64,000 nt of DNA from Agapanthus africanus (lineage: Eukaryota; Streptophyta; Magnoliopsida; Asparagales; Amaryllidaceae). The first letter of the stretch is position 1. Every line of letters begins with the position of its first letter. The notes under the pieces are model-generated. The model had not been told where the DNA came from and did not search any database. It worked only from the letters and a program-made list of their open reading frames with translations. The position numbers were made by a program, and so were the translations under genes. The stretch covers positions 2,996,001 through 3,060,000 of the forward strand of contig CM057351.1 in assembly GCA_030015575.1 (NCBI GenBank), written 5' to 3'. This document shows positions 44,843 through 56,535 of this stretch, one piece after another.

Positions 44843-45479
44843 ATCTACAAGGAAAGTCATCGTGGAAAGTATAATCGGCACTCATCAATGCACCCAAATC
44901 CCAATACTACTCAGGCGTCGTCATCCTCCTCGGTCCTCCAATCCTGTAAATCTCATATAATCGTGAGTGCCCAACATCGGCACCCAAAATATCAAGAAAT
45001 ACTCGTGCCAAGCATCGACACGCAAATCCTCCTGTATAGGGCATCCGTCAGTCCGGATCAGCCCACGGGCTCTGTCTGCGGTATCGGCCCTCGGCCCCGG
45101 CAGTACGAGTCGTTCCGTATCCATCCATCAACTCTGGTCGGTATCCTCCGGATAACCGCCAGGTCCAACAACCAATCACCGGTAGGTAGTAGTCCCTCTG
45201 CCAGGCTCACCGTCTACTAAACAGCGAAACCGTTCTCGCCCCGGGGTTCCATACCGGGTCCACCATGTACCCGTAATCGGCCTCATCCAACTCCTCGATT
45301 CGGGTTCACATATATCACTCTAGTACCGAGAAAACACATGGTGGACGCACCGAAATATCATATCAAGGGAAACCGGGTTTTTAAATAATTAACTATTCTC
45401 TTTTTGAAATATCCACGGTTCCCCAAATCCAGAATTAACATGGAAACAATATATCTCAATGCGTAATCTAAGCAAGTAT

Positions 45480-45732
45480 GAAGATATTAATGTATGTGTG
45501 CACAGATATGAGTATACAGTGTGCATGTGCGCAGGTATGAAGATATCAATGTATGTGTGCACAGATATGAGTATACAGTGTGCATGTACGCAGGTATGAA
45601 GATATCAATGTATGTGTGCACAGATATGAGTATACAGTGTGCATGTGCGCAGGTATGAAGATATCAATGTATGTGTGCACAAATATGAGTATACAGTGTG
45701 CATGTGCGCAGGTATGAAGATATCAATGTATG
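45480..45732. repeat. 59-bp tandem array in Tekay-like 3' LTR
   Basis: Four full units and a part. Units contain GAAGATATCAATGTATGTG and GAGTATACAGTGTGCATG. The 5' LTR array at about 52909-53225 has five full units. Confidence 0.9.
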
Positions 45733-45884
45733 TGTATGTAGTACCAGTAGGGGTATGTGATGCATATGTGCCCAAATATGGATATAACATATGCTGTTAT
45801 GCGGCAAATCATGACAACATCAATAAGGTAGAATCAGTATAATATATGATTTATAGCAATCCTATAATGTGAGTGTCATGGCAA

Positions 45885-45943
45885 TCACTAACGGTGTGAG
45901 TGTAGCATATCAATCGTGCTCGTGCGACTTAAACCGTTAGTGA
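45885..45943 (-). other. Conserved stem-loop in Tekay-like LTR (3' copy)
   Basis: TCACTAACGGT (45885-45895) and its exact complement ACCGTTAGTGA (45933-45943) enclose 37 bases. It is positionally equivalent to the LARD stem at 27145-27210, which has different sequence but is equally perfect. Confidence 0.75.
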
Positions 45944-46949
45944 CAGTGTAGTGTTCTATGCTATCATTTCTATATGCAACAATAATGTATGCTACTACAG
46001 TCCTTATGAACATCTACAATCTAATATCCTAACTCGTCCTGACGCTTAACGCCATACGGGCGATTTCCCCGTAGATGTTAAATCTACTCACCTGGTTGTG
46101 CGCTACTCGTAGCCGACCACCTGCTTCCCTTTCTTAGCTTCGTCCGACGTACCCGCCTGCAAACCTAGAATTACACAAGAATCCAAATATAAGCAACTAT
46201 CTCGCAAAACGCGATATCGAAGTCAAACGATACGCTCGCATCGCGAACTAAACGCGCATGTGTACGATACGCTAAACGTGTGCACGTGTCTAAAACTAAC
46301 CCCGACACGCCGCGATACGCTGAATCATGGAACCCTCTCGCGTATCGCGCGTATCGCGCGAACCAAACGTACTAGAAATAAAATATAACGTCCCAGATTC
46401 TACTCAGGCTAACAACTTACAAAACTATACATACCACTGGCCTAGAAATAACAACAGACTCCTATCCAAGCAAACATCACCCAAAAATTCCCCTATATGG
46501 CCGCAAATTGCGGCCAGAAAGATTAAACCGGCGGCCTCGCTATGGGGTGGGGGTCTCGGGCTCTGGTGGCGTGGTCTATACCTTATATACAAGCTCCAGT
46601 TTCCTCAATTTTAACCTGAACTACTCGGGCCTATAGGAGATCACTGAAAGGTGAAATTTCACTTAAAAACACTAAATTTTGCACAATTAGAAACCCTATG
46701 GTATTTTGGTGTAATCTGGGGTCTAACTAGGTTTACATGGTCTTAATAACACCTAATTAAGCTAGGTTAACCAATACTAACAGCACTTAGCCATAAGTCC
46801 ACACAAATCACCATTTCAAGCACAAAATCTCACTTTTTACACAAACCGAAGCTAAACTACACATACGTTAAGCAAACAAGAAGTTGGGCTCAGATTCTAT
46901 ACCTTACAAGACCCTAGGTGCAAGGAGAAAGGAGGTGGAGAAGATGGAA

Positions 46950-47130
46950 AGTGCTCCTGCAGCTGCTGGGGGCTGCTGTTGATGTTGTTGCTGCCACTGC
47001 TTGCTGCTGCTGATGCTACTGATGATGATGTTGTTGCTACTGCTAGTTGCTGCTGCTGCTGGGGCTTCTTCTGCAGCTGCTGCCTCTCTCTCTCTCTCAG
47101 CTGAGTGTGTGTGTGTGTGAGAGAGTTGTG
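46950..47130. repeat. CTG/CAG, TC and TG microsatellites in Tekay-like LTR
   Basis: Interrupted GCTGCTGCT runs, then (TC)n and (TG)n, near the U3 side. The matching block at 54440-54610 differs in repeat numbers. Open frames here (poly-Gln or poly-Leu on either strand) are low-complexity artefacts. Confidence 0.85.
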
Positions 47131-47551
47131 AGGAAAAGTGAGGAAAGAAATGAGGCCCCAAGTCAACAACTCCCTCTCTCTTTCCCTCTCTCTTCATTTA
47201 ATGAGCATGGCTCAAGCCATGCCCATACTCCCTCTCTCATGCACCAAGTCAACAAAAGAAAAAGAAAAGAAATTCAAATAAACAAAACACACAAATAAAT
47301 AAAACCCAAATACACCTAATGAAAATCAATTAACTTAAAGAGAATGGGTTAATCCTTCATGCTAGCTAATCATGGTTTAACCCCAAATCTAAACCCTAGT
47401 TAACATGCACAAGTGTGTGTGTGCTTAGAAAAATCCTAATAAAATATTCATTAATTAGAATAAAATATCAGAAACTTAATTTGGTAAACTTTTTACCAAA
47501 AACTATCTAGTAAAATATAATTATCCCCTAAACACGACCTAAGATGTTACA

Positions 47552-47566
47552 ATCTTCCCCCCTTAA
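47552..47566 (-). promoter_or_regulatory. Tekay-like polypurine tract
   Basis: On the minus strand TTAAGGGGGGAAGAT runs into the LTR start TGTAACATC. Confidence 0.88.
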
Positions 47567-47589
47567 AGAAAATTTGTCCCCGAATTTTA

Positions 47590-47780
47590 AAATACAAAGC
47601 TACGCATACCTTTAGAGAGATGAGGGAACTTCTCCCGCATCTCGCCCTCGGCCTCCCAAGTGATCTCTTTACCGCTTGGGATGCACCAAAATACCTTCAC
47701 TGATGGAAAGACCTTCGATCGAAGCTTCTTCACCTGCCGGTCCAATATTACGGCTGGCTGTTGGGTGAACGAAGGATCAC
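47590..47780 (-). pseudogene. Tekay-like integrase C-terminus with chromodomain-like remnant
   Basis: On the minus strand a frame reads VILDRQVKKLRSK, then VKVFWCIPSGKEITWEAE, then EMREKFPHL. This is the layout of the chromodomain-like tail of Tekay/Del integrases (ILDRQ, a VKV-W block, TWE, then a PHLF-like end). In working chromoviruses the tail guides integration to heterochromatin. It lies right before the polypurine tract, as expected for the end of pol. It is a fossil fragment. Confidence 0.75.
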
Positions 47781-49560
47781 GCTCGAACTAAATGGTCTGG
47801 CGCTGAATCCAATGAGAAAGGTCATGAAGGTAATTGCAAAGTATCGACATAGGAAATACGGGGTGGATATTCAATAATCTGGGTGGAAGTGCCCAACTTA
47901 AGGCAACGAACCAACTCGCCTTAGGGATCCTAAAAAGACATACTATCCTGGAAAGCTTCCCAAAACTCAACATGTCATTTATCGGAAACTTCCGTGGGAA
48001 TACATGATCTGCCATTGCGAGATCGAATCTGCGACCCTCTTGGTCAGCATCTGATCTCTATCCGCAAAGACCATTCTCATCCTGACCCAAAACAACCGAG
48101 TCATTTCCGAAATTTCTAAACTAGCTGATGTCCAATAATCCTATAACACGGAGTTAGGAAAACAGACTGGTGATCGACACGACCTAACTTCTAAACCTAA
48201 AGGTTACCAATTGGAGTGTCTCCTGATAACTGCTATCAAAGGAGAACCCTATCGATGGCAAACGACGATCTCCAACTGCCGACAACAATTTCTACATACG
48301 CACAACTTAACAATAACAACTAAGCAAACTGAGTATCACCGGATGACAAACATCCGAATGGAGTCACATCCTGACAACTCCTGGGTTGACACCATAACGA
48401 ATTTCGGGGAGATCTGCTCTCGTTCCCTCTTCGGAACGGTTAAAGGTTGCAACTCTCCCGTCAGTCTCAGTTGCTCAACTCAAGCACACAACAAGACAGA
48501 CACCTTGAAACGAATCCCAAGAATTCTTTTTCTAACCTTGCCCACCCGTTACTACCTTAAAAATCACGTTAACAGTTGGTGGGGCTTGAATGAGTACAGA
48601 GAGTTGACCGATGTGCCTGCCCTAGGATTCCACGTCTCTAACCCAGCACACCCTTGCCACAAGTCAAGGATTCCAAATCATTACCCAGCCGAGTAGGCTC
48701 CAATATCTCTGACGAACGAGCGTCGACGGGCAGTGTCTCGCGAAAGCGATTTAAGAAAAGTGGTCGGGCGCGGACATGAGCAAGCTGTCTCCTCAGAAGA
48801 GCCGAACTTATGCTGTACTCAACGATCGCACAAGAACTGTGAATTTGCGGAGAACTATCACAACAATACCTTTAACTCTGGTGGTCCGTGAAAATCTGAC
48901 ACGACTCTCAAACAAGTGGTGTCTCTAATCTCCAACGCAAAACCATCGCGGCCATCTCCAGATCATGAGTGGGATATCCTTCTCTCACTTCCTCCAAATG
49001 TAAAGAAGCAAAAGCGATAACTCCATTGTGTCACCTCAGTACACATTCGATTCCTACTCACGAAACATCACAGTTAAACCACAAAGTCGCCCGAACCAAA
49101 AAGCAAGGAAAGGGCTGAAGCAGTTGTTAACCGAGTCTTCAACTGCGGAAACTCTGCACACAAGCCTCAGTTCAAAGAAAAGAAACCTCCATTCCAGTCA
49201 ATTTAGTCAACGGTGCAGCATTACACTAGCAATCCTGGAAGAAACGGCAGTAAAAACCTACTAAGCCCCAAAAATCTATGGACCTCCGTTCTGCTCACAA
49301 GTTTGGGCCTAAGCTGTACGGCCACGATCTTCCTCGGAACCATACAAAGTCGTCTCCGTAACTACAAGACCTAGGAGTCAACACAAACAAGCTTGAAGGG
49401 AACACTCCGAGAATCTAGTAAACCGCTGGGGCTCTCCTAGTATCCGTATAACAGATCCTCAAGTGCTACCCTAACCCTCAAGACACACTAAAAAGACTAG
49501 GATGTCGTAAATAACACAACAATAACTAGTCGAGGAACGACCCGAAGAAAACCAGTTCAT
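47781..49560 (-). other. Tekay-like pol remnant, decayed
   Basis: About 1.8 kb between reverse transcriptase and integrase tail remnants. It should be the rest of reverse transcriptase, RNase H and integrase but is too decayed and too short to read with confidence. Open frames on the plus strand (such as 48211-48696) run against the element and are not supported. Confidence 0.5.
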
Positions 49561-49577
49561 CACACCTACGAATGCTG

Positions 49578-49880
49578 CTAGAGCATTGGTGAGTCCAATG
49601 ACACACCCAAAACACACAAAGCCCGTAGCACGCACAAGGCAGTCTTCGGAATGTCATCACTCCGGACCCGCAACAATGATGACCTGATCCCAAACAAACT
49701 TAGACCAAGTCTCGCACTCTGACGCTGATCGAAGAAATCATCAATGCGAGGTACAGGATACCTATCCGCACCGTAAGCCTGTTCAATTAACGATCCATCA
49801 ATACACAACCTCAATCTGTCATCTTTCTTCTTGACGAACAGAAAAAGGAACTTCCTAATGCGAAACACCCAGACGCACAA
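49578..49880 (-). pseudogene. Tekay-like reverse transcriptase remnant
   Basis: A minus-strand frame includes KKDDRLRLCIDGSLIEQ and RYPVPRIDDFFDQ. These recall the Ty3/Gypsy reverse transcriptase block with KKDGSLRMCIDYRELN followed by RYPLPRIDDLFDQ. Only this part of the domain is legible. It is broken. Confidence 0.75.
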
Positions 49881-50250
49881 ACTCCCTCAACAACAACTCT
49901 GCAGCAGATCCTTAGCTCCTTAAGCTTCGTCGGCTCATCTGGAACGACGTCGGAAAAATTCTCGCACGAAAGAAAACCGGTCCAACAAACCAACTGTGGC
50001 TACAGGATCACGAAAAACGCCAAGAATCCACGACATCTCCTCAGAGCCGACTAGCGAACAAGGCTGAATTCAAGCTATAAGAGGCGGCACCACTATCCAC
50101 CTGCACAACAAGAACTGACTTGCCCGGGAAAACAAAACCTAACTGTTTCCTCACGGTAGCCCACAACGCCTAGCACGTAGCTAACCAGTCCGTGCCCAGG
50201 AGATTGCCACATCCAACATCTTTAGGAAGTTCAAAATGACAGACGAATCT

Positions 50251-51078
50251 CTATCTCCTATCCGATGGGCATAAGACCGAAGTACGTGCTGCACAACAAA
50301 AGGATTGCTGACAGAAGTTAACACAACAAACGGCTAATCTACCCAGCACGACTCTCGTCCTAACTCGGCACGAAGTGTGTAAACATACGAGTGCAACAAA
50401 AGGACATACTGAAAGAGTACCTGTAGGCTCCGCATTGGACGCTCGCGCGTCCCGATGAGTCGAAGCGAAAACTTGTGCATGTCCTTCATCTGCGACTGAT
50501 CGAACTCCTCCTCTACTAGCCTGACCCCTCTGTGCAAACCCTCCGCGTCCACGACGTCTCAGAATACAACCCTGACGTGGTGTGAAGGAATACTGCCTGA
50601 TGAGGTGTTGATGGCTTCCGCATCGTAAACACCTACGCGCTGAATGCTGTCCTCCCTGGGGATGAGAGCCAAACGACTGTCCTCGTCCCAAGCCTCTGCT
50701 CTGGGCTGGTACACCAGTACGATTCCACAACTGTTCCGGAACTCTCACGGTCTCTGGAAGACATGTCTCGTAAACTGGGGCTGCCTCCACCGGTGCTAGG
50801 TAGGGGACGGAATACTGCATGATGATCGCAAGGAAAAACTGGGTAACAGGGGTGACAACCATCTGTCGCTGCTCTCGAACGACCTCTACCAATGAGCTCA
50901 TCGTCTGGCGCAAGCTCTGTATCTCTGCCACTAGTCTAGCGATCTGATCTGTCGTAGGAGAAACAATCTGTCCTGGTACAACATGGGTACTACTCGGATC
51001 AGTCCTCGTCTCAGATAAATCAACTCGAACCTCGGCTCTCCCGGCCTCTCTCTGCACCCTCGTAGTCCTTGGCGGCAT
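50251..51078 (-). pseudogene. Tekay-like gag and protease-side remnant
   Basis: Begins MPPRTTRVQREAGRAEV at 51078, a start typical of chromovirus gag (MPPR...). A short coiled-coil-like stretch (VAEIQSLRQTMSSLVEVV) and a degenerate zinc-knuckle region (RRCLRCGSHQHLIRQYSF) follow. The central capsid domain is much shorter than usual. The ATG was chosen because the family start motif begins there, although the frame is open further upstream. It is broken. Confidence 0.75.
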
Positions 51079-51296
51079 AATGGCTGAAAAGAAGGTAGGA
51101 TTCGATGAGGATACGAAAATCGAATCATAAGGATGTATACGATCATAAAAGAAATTCAATCCATAAGTCCTAAGGTCGCTTAGGCGGAGTACCGTGTCGT
51201 GAGTATGCCGCGGAACATATGCACGCTACGCCACTCTGCTGCAGCTACCTACTCTATCATACCAGGGTCATCCTACACTCCGAAGGTAAAACCTAC

Positions 51297-51308
51297 GCTC
51301 TGATACCA
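51297..51308 (-). promoter_or_regulatory. Tekay-like primer binding site (initiator-Met tRNA)
   Basis: TGGTATCAGAGC on the minus strand, a few bases from the LTR end at 51313. Identical to the LARD and Copia primer cores. Confidence 0.92.
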
Positions 51309-52009
51309 ACTTTGTCACGACCCAAAGTTTGGCCCGTGACCGGCACTTAACCACGTAACGTCTACAGGCATGACGCGACTAAGTAAGCCGAAAACACAGA
51401 AATCAAACCAGTAAAAGTATAGAGTGTTTTAAGCTTTTGATAGAACTAAATACTAAGATGTCAAGAAACCCTAAGTAGACAATTACCAAGATAACAATAT
51501 ACGACGCCATAGCGAAGAAAATGAGCAACAAGTGGGAATCATCACAGATAGAATAACTGCATAAGTAAAGTCGGCTCACAACGAGCTCGACACCAGAATA
51601 CAAAATAATATACATCGTCCTCACAACTGGTCTCTAAGTCAATACATAAGTGGTAGATGGAGAGTACTAGATACAACAATGTACATAACTGAAAGATAAC
51701 CAGATACCGTACAAAACCCACCTATCAGCAAAAGAGCTAGTACACCAACGGTAGGGGTATCTGTGTCAAAAGATGCAAGAACACAGCCTGCCACGACTAC
51801 TCCGAAGGGCAACCTGCAAACACTGTGGCACAACGGGGGTGAGTTGCCAACTCGTGAATAGAAGATAACATATAAAGATAATCGCGAGTATGCACGTGCA
51901 ACGATACTCTAACCTATATCAACAGATAACAACTATATGATGAACTGGATGCTCAAAACATGCAACAAGTACGATCTAATAACAACTCCATGTGATGAGC
52001 AAGAACTGT

Positions 52010-52200
52010 GATGATCAGGTATAGCAATGCAATCTAACAACCCTATATAGAATGAACAGGGTGTGCAATGATCAGGTATAGCAATGCAATCTAACAACCC
52101 TATATAGAATGAACAGGGTGTGCAATGATCAGGTATAGCAATGCAATCTAACAACCCTATATAGAATGAACAGGGTGTGCAATGATCAGGTATAGCAATG
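52010..52200. repeat. 57-bp tandem array in Tekay-like 5' LTR
   Basis: Three full units and a part, starts near 52010, 52067, 52124 and 52181. One unit fewer than in the 3' LTR. Confidence 0.9.
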
Positions 52201-52908
52201 TGTTCTATATCAGGTACAATAGATACAGGATGAAATATCAATTACTACATACTGAGCATGGGAAATATAACATCTACACGGAATGTCATCGTGGAAAGTA
52301 TAATCGGTACTCATCAATGCACCCAAATCCCAATACTACTCAGGTGCCGTCATCCTCCTCGGTCCTCCAATCCTGTAAATCTCATATAATCGTGAGTGCC
52401 CAATATCGGCACCCAAAATATCAAGAAATACTCATGCCAAGCATCGACACGCAAATCCTCCTGTATAGGGCATCCGTCAGTCCGGATCAGCCCACGGGCT
52501 CTGTCTGCGGTATCGGCCCTTGGCCCCGGCAGTACGAGTCATCCCGTATCCATCCATCGACTCTGGTCGGTATCCTCCGGATAACCACCAGGTCCAACAA
52601 CCAATCACCGGTAGGTAGTAGTCCCTCTGCCAGGCTCACCGTCTACTACACAGCGAAACCGTTCTCGCCCCGGGGTACCATACCGGGTCCACCATGTACC
52701 CGTAATCGGCCTCATCCAACTCCTCGATTCGGGTTCACATATATCACTCTAGTACCGAGAAAACACATGGTGGACACACCGAAATATCATATCAAGGGAA
52801 ACCAGGTTTTTAAATAATTAACTATTCTCTTTTTGAAATATCCACGGTTCCCCAAATCCAGAATTAACATGGAAACAATATATCTCAATGCGTAATCTAA
52901 GCAAGTAT

Positions 52909-53225
52909 GAAGATATCAATGTATGTGTGCACAGATATGAGTATACAGTGTACATGTGCGCAGGTATGAAGATATCAATATATGTGTGCACAGATATGAG
53001 TATACAGTGTGCATGTGCACAGGTATGAAGATATCAATGTATGTGTGCACAGATATGAGTATACAGTGTGCATGTGCGCAGGTATGAAGATATCAATGTA
53101 TGTGTGCACAGATATGAGTATACAGTGTGCATGTGCGCAGGTATGAAGATATCAATGTATGTGTGCACAGATATGAGTATACGGTGTGCATATGCGTAGG
53201 TATGAAGATATCAATGTATGTGTAT
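52909..53225. repeat. 59-bp tandem array in Tekay-like 5' LTR
   Basis: Five full units and a part. One unit more than in the 3' LTR at 45480-45732. Confidence 0.9.
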
Positions 53226-53372
53226 GTAGTACCAGTAGGGGTATGTGATGCATATGTGCCCAAATATGGATATAACATATGCTGTTATGCGGCAAATCAT
53301 GACAACATCAATAAGGTAGAATCAGTATGATATATGATTTATAGCAATCCTATAATGTGAGTGTCATGGCAA

Positions 53373-53431
53373 TCACTAACGGTGTGAGTGTAGCATATCA
53401 ATCGTGCTCGTGCGACTTGAACCGTTAGTGA
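53373..53431 (-). other. Conserved stem-loop in Tekay-like LTR (5' copy)
   Basis: TCACTAACGGT (53373-53383) pairs with ACCGTTAGTGA (53421-53431). Both LTR copies keep all 11 pairs. Confidence 0.75.
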
Positions 53432-54070
53432 CAGTGCAGTGTTCTATGCTATCATTTCTATATGCAACAATAATGTATGCTACTACAGTCCATATGAACA
53501 TCTACAATCTAATATCCTAACTCGCCATGACGCTTAACGCCATACGGGCGATTTCCCCATAGAAGTTAAATCTACTCACCTGGTCGTGCGCTACTCGTAG
53601 CCGACCACCTGCTTCCCTTTCTTAGCTTCGTCCGACGTACCCGCCTGCGAACCTGGAATTACACAAGAATCCAAATATAAGCAACTATCTCGCAAAACGC
53701 GATATCGAAGTCAAACGATACGCTCGTGTCGCGAACTAAACGCGCATGTGTACGATACGTTAAACATGTGCACGCGTCTAAAACTAACCCCGACACGCCG
53801 CGATACGCTGAATCATGGAACCCTCTCACGTATCGCGCGTATCGCACGAACCAAACGTACTAGAAATACGATATAACGTCCCTGATTCTACTCAGGCTAA
53901 CAACTTACAAAACTATACATACCACTGGCCTAGAAATAACAACAGACTCCTATCCAAGCAAACATCACCCAAAAATTCCTCTATCTGGCCGCAAATTGCG
54001 GCCAGAAAGATTAAACCGGCGGCCTCGCTATGGGGTGGGGGTCTCGGGCTCTGGTGGTGTGGTCTATACC

Positions 54071-54077
54071 TTATATA
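54071..54077 (-). promoter_or_regulatory. TATA-like box of Tekay-like 5' LTR
   Basis: TATATAA on the minus strand within CTTGTATATAAGGTATAG, present in both LTRs. The corresponding stretch is missing from the LARD LTR, where captured host sequence lies instead. Confidence 0.5.
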
Positions 54078-55034
54078 CAAGCTCCAGTTTCCTCAATTTT
54101 AACCTGAACTACTCGGGTCTATAGGAGATCACTGAAAGGTGAAATTTCACTTAAAAATACTAAATTTTGCACAATTAGAAACCCTATGGTATTTTGGTGT
54201 AATCTGGGGTCTAATTAGGTTTACATGGTCTTAATAACACCTAATTAGGCTAGGTTAACCAATACTAACAGCACTTAGCCATAAGTCCACACAAATCACC
54301 ATTTTAAGCACAAAATCTCACTTTTTACACAAACTGAAGCTAAACTACACATACGTTAAGCAAACAAGAATTTGGGCTCAGATTCTATACCTTACAAGAC
54401 CCTAGGTGCAAAGAGAAAGGAGGTGGAGAAGATGGAAAGTGCTCCTGCAGCTGCTGGGGGCTGCTGTTGATGTTGTTGCTGCCACTGCTTGCTGCTACTG
54501 ATGATGATGCTGCTGCTGCTGCTAGTTGCTGCTGCTGCTTGGGCTTCTTCTGCAGCTGCTGCCTCTCTCTCTCTCTCTCAGCTAAGTGTGTGTGTGTGTG
54601 TGAGAGAGTTGTGAGGAAAAGTGAGGAAAGAAATGAGGCCCCAAGTCAACAACTCCCTCTCTCTTTCCCTCTCTCTTCATTTAATGAGCATGGCTCAAGC
54701 CATGCCCATACTCCCTCTCTCATGCACCAAGTCAACAAAAGAAAAAGAAAAGAAATTCAAATAAACAAAACACACAAATAAATAAAACCCAAATACACCT
54801 AATGAAAATCAATTAACTTAAAGAGAATGGGTTAATCCTTCATGCTAGCTAATCATGGTTTAACCCCAAATCTAAACCCTAGTTAACATGCACAAGTGTG
54901 TGTGTGCTTAGAAAAATCCTAATAAAATATTCATTAATTAGAATAAAATATCAGAAACTTAATTTGGTAAACTTTTTACCAAAAACTATCTAGTAAAATA
55001 TAATTAACCCCTAAACACGACCTAAGGTGTTACA

Positions 55035-55039
55035 GAATG
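55035..55039. repeat. Target-site duplication of Tekay-like element, right copy (GAATG)
   Basis: Equals 18829-18833. The Athila gag continues after it on the minus strand. Confidence 0.93.
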
Positions 55040-55430
55040 CTTTGACGAATTCATCCCAATTTGAAATGGAATGTGCGGTAGTGTTATATAGCCACTTCTC
55101 GGCTAAATCGCACAAGGTAAATGGGAGAAGACGAAGACGTAAAGTATCCACAGAGAGCTGTGAGGTACCCATCATTGCGCATACATTTTCGAATTTCATG
55201 ATAAACACGTATGCGTCCTCAGACTCGAGACCGTGGAATTTTGGTAGAAGGTTGATGAATTGGGGTTTAATCTGAAAATTTTCCCCGTTGGCTGGTGGAG
55301 TGGAAAGGCAGGTGGAAAGGGAGCCTCGTGTAGGATAGCACCTCTCTTGGAGAGAGATGCGAGGTGGATTCTGCGCACCAACGGACGGCGGCAGAGTAGT
55401 GGAAAAGAAGTTCGATGGAGGTGGATCCAT
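55040..55430 (-). pseudogene. Athila-like gag, N-terminal part
   Basis: The minus-strand frame from 55430 reads MDPPPSNFFSTTLPPSVG, then IKPQFINLLPKFHGLESEDA, then LAEKWLYNTTAHSISNWDEF. This is the N-terminal and early capsid-like part of an Athila/Tat-type gag. It is separated from the rest of gag (16312-18833) by the 36-kb nested insertion. The start was chosen as the first ATG ahead of the conserved block. Confidence 0.8.
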
Positions 55431-55439
55431 CGATGTGGG

Positions 55440-56515
55440 TGTGGTGGTGGGTAAAGAAAAGGTAAGTGTAGAAATACCGACTTTAGGGTCGATCGGGGGA
55501 CGCGGACTAAACAGGCACTAGAATCCCGTTGTCCAGCCTATCTTGTACTAAAAAGGGTTAGTACAAGTGGCAGCGTAGATTTATAATTAGGGGAAATGAT
55601 GAATGCGGGTGTTTGTTTTGAAAATGGACGGATTTTTGAAAATATGATGCAACACAACAAATGCAACACCCAAAACCCTAGAATCTAGTGGTCACCTAGG
55701 TCTGGCTCTAGACCGCTCCTAACTGCCAAAAGACAAGTCGCAGGATAGAATCCTCCACTGCCTCTTTGTCCCCCTGTGGCCTGGTAAGTGCCAGGTAAGT
55801 GGGAAGGTACTCCACTACGTAAGTAGTGGGCCTAATTAATAACCACTAGCCTTCGACACACTTGCTTTAGACACCACAAGAAAACGCGAATAAGCAATGA
55901 ATTACCCACGGCCTTCTTCTGTCCTAAGTGAGCGCGACGGTCCTTAGAGTCATCTCTAGATTTCTTTTAATTAATGAGGGTAATGCGGATGCAAGTTTGT
56001 GATTTTTGGGGCTTAGGAAGGGTAATGAACTCCCCACCTAATTTGGATTTGGCCGTGCCCCATAATATCCGTATTAGAATGCAAACAACCAAGAAACAAA
56101 ATCACGCACAAATTTTATTTTGCTTTTGCGGCGCAGCGATTATTTGCAAAGAAACCTGCAAGAAATTGTTATTTGGAGCAGATGAGGTAAGAGATAAGAA
56201 AGATAGAGACTCACAGAGCAAAATTTGCACAGAGATGAGGTAGTCCCACCGCGGAAGCACGGCAATTAGTGCTTTATACCGCGGAAACGCGGTCAGATCA
56301 AGGGATCACTGCACCAAATTTTCAGGATCGGTTTCTGTTCACCTCAGGAGCTCTCTAGATTATACAGAAAAATTTCTCCACAGCCCCAATGATTCCAGAT
56401 TTCCTCGCACAGATCACAACAACTCGTATTAGTGTTTGCGCAGATTTTGATCTAAAAATTATAATGGAATAAAATTTTCAACTCAAATTTCAAAATATGA
56501 ACAATTAGCGCACTA
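55440..56515 (-). other. Athila-like leader with hairpins
   Basis: About 1.1 kb between primer site and gag with no gene. It has three perfect short hairpins: CTTGTACTAA/TTAGTACAAG (55542-55567), CCTGGTAAGTGCCAGG (55780-55795) and CCACTACGTAAGTAGTGG (55812-55829). Two CCGCGG-centred motifs (near 56227 and 56259-56272) resemble the hairpin of the LTR. The plus-strand frame at 55974-56243 is not supported. Confidence 0.65.
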
Positions 56516-56533
56516 TCCCCGGCAACGGCGCCA
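56516..56533 (-). promoter_or_regulatory. Athila-like primer binding site
   Basis: On the minus strand TGGCGCCGTTGCCGGGGA starts two bases after the LTR end. This is the well-known primer site of Athila and related plant Gypsy elements. Confidence 0.95.
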
Positions 56534-56535
56534 TT

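Larger units (their letters stand above)
44843..47551 (-). repeat. Tekay-like 3' LTR, proximal piece
   Basis: Continues the LTR split at 19849 and matches 52272-55034. It carries a 59-bp tandem array (about 45480-45732), the conserved stem-loop (45885-45943), a donor-like site at 46091, a TATA-like TATATAA (46583-46589, minus strand), and a CAG/GA-rich low-complexity block (about 46950-47125). Confidence 0.92.
18834..55034 (-). mobile_element. Tekay/Del-like chromovirus (Ty3/Gypsy), containing the Tat-like element
   Basis: Minus-strand element with 3.7-kb LTRs. The 5' LTR is 51313-55034. The 3' LTR is split by the Tat-like element into 18834-19849 and 44843-47551. The primer site is TGGTATCAGAGC and the polypurine tract AAGGGGGGAAGAT. 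The 3.8-kb body keeps a gag start, a reverse transcriptase remnant and an integrase C-terminus with chromodomain-like sequence, which point to the Tekay/Del branch. It is heavily broken (many breaks) and shorter than a full chromovirus. LTRs differ by about 2 percent by eye. Without the nested element it is about 11.2 kb. Confidence 0.88.
51313..55034 (-). repeat. Tekay-like 5' LTR, uninterrupted
   Basis: On the minus strand it starts TGTAACACCTTAGG and ends GGGTCGTGACA, 3.72 kb. It is the intact reference for the split 3' LTR. It contains microsatellites (54440-54610), TATATAA (54071-54077), a donor-like site (53579), a stem-loop (53373-53431), the 59-bp array (52909-53225), the 57-bp array (52010-52200) and an acceptor-like site (51814). 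Confidence 0.94.

Noticed and set aside
46897-47298. Poly-Gln and poly-Leu frames near the CTG/CAG repeats, also at 54467-54781
   Set aside because: Low-complexity microsatellite translation within the Tekay-like LTR.
48211-48696. 161-codon plus-strand frame
   Set aside because: It runs against the Tekay-like element through its decayed pol region. No motif is recognised.
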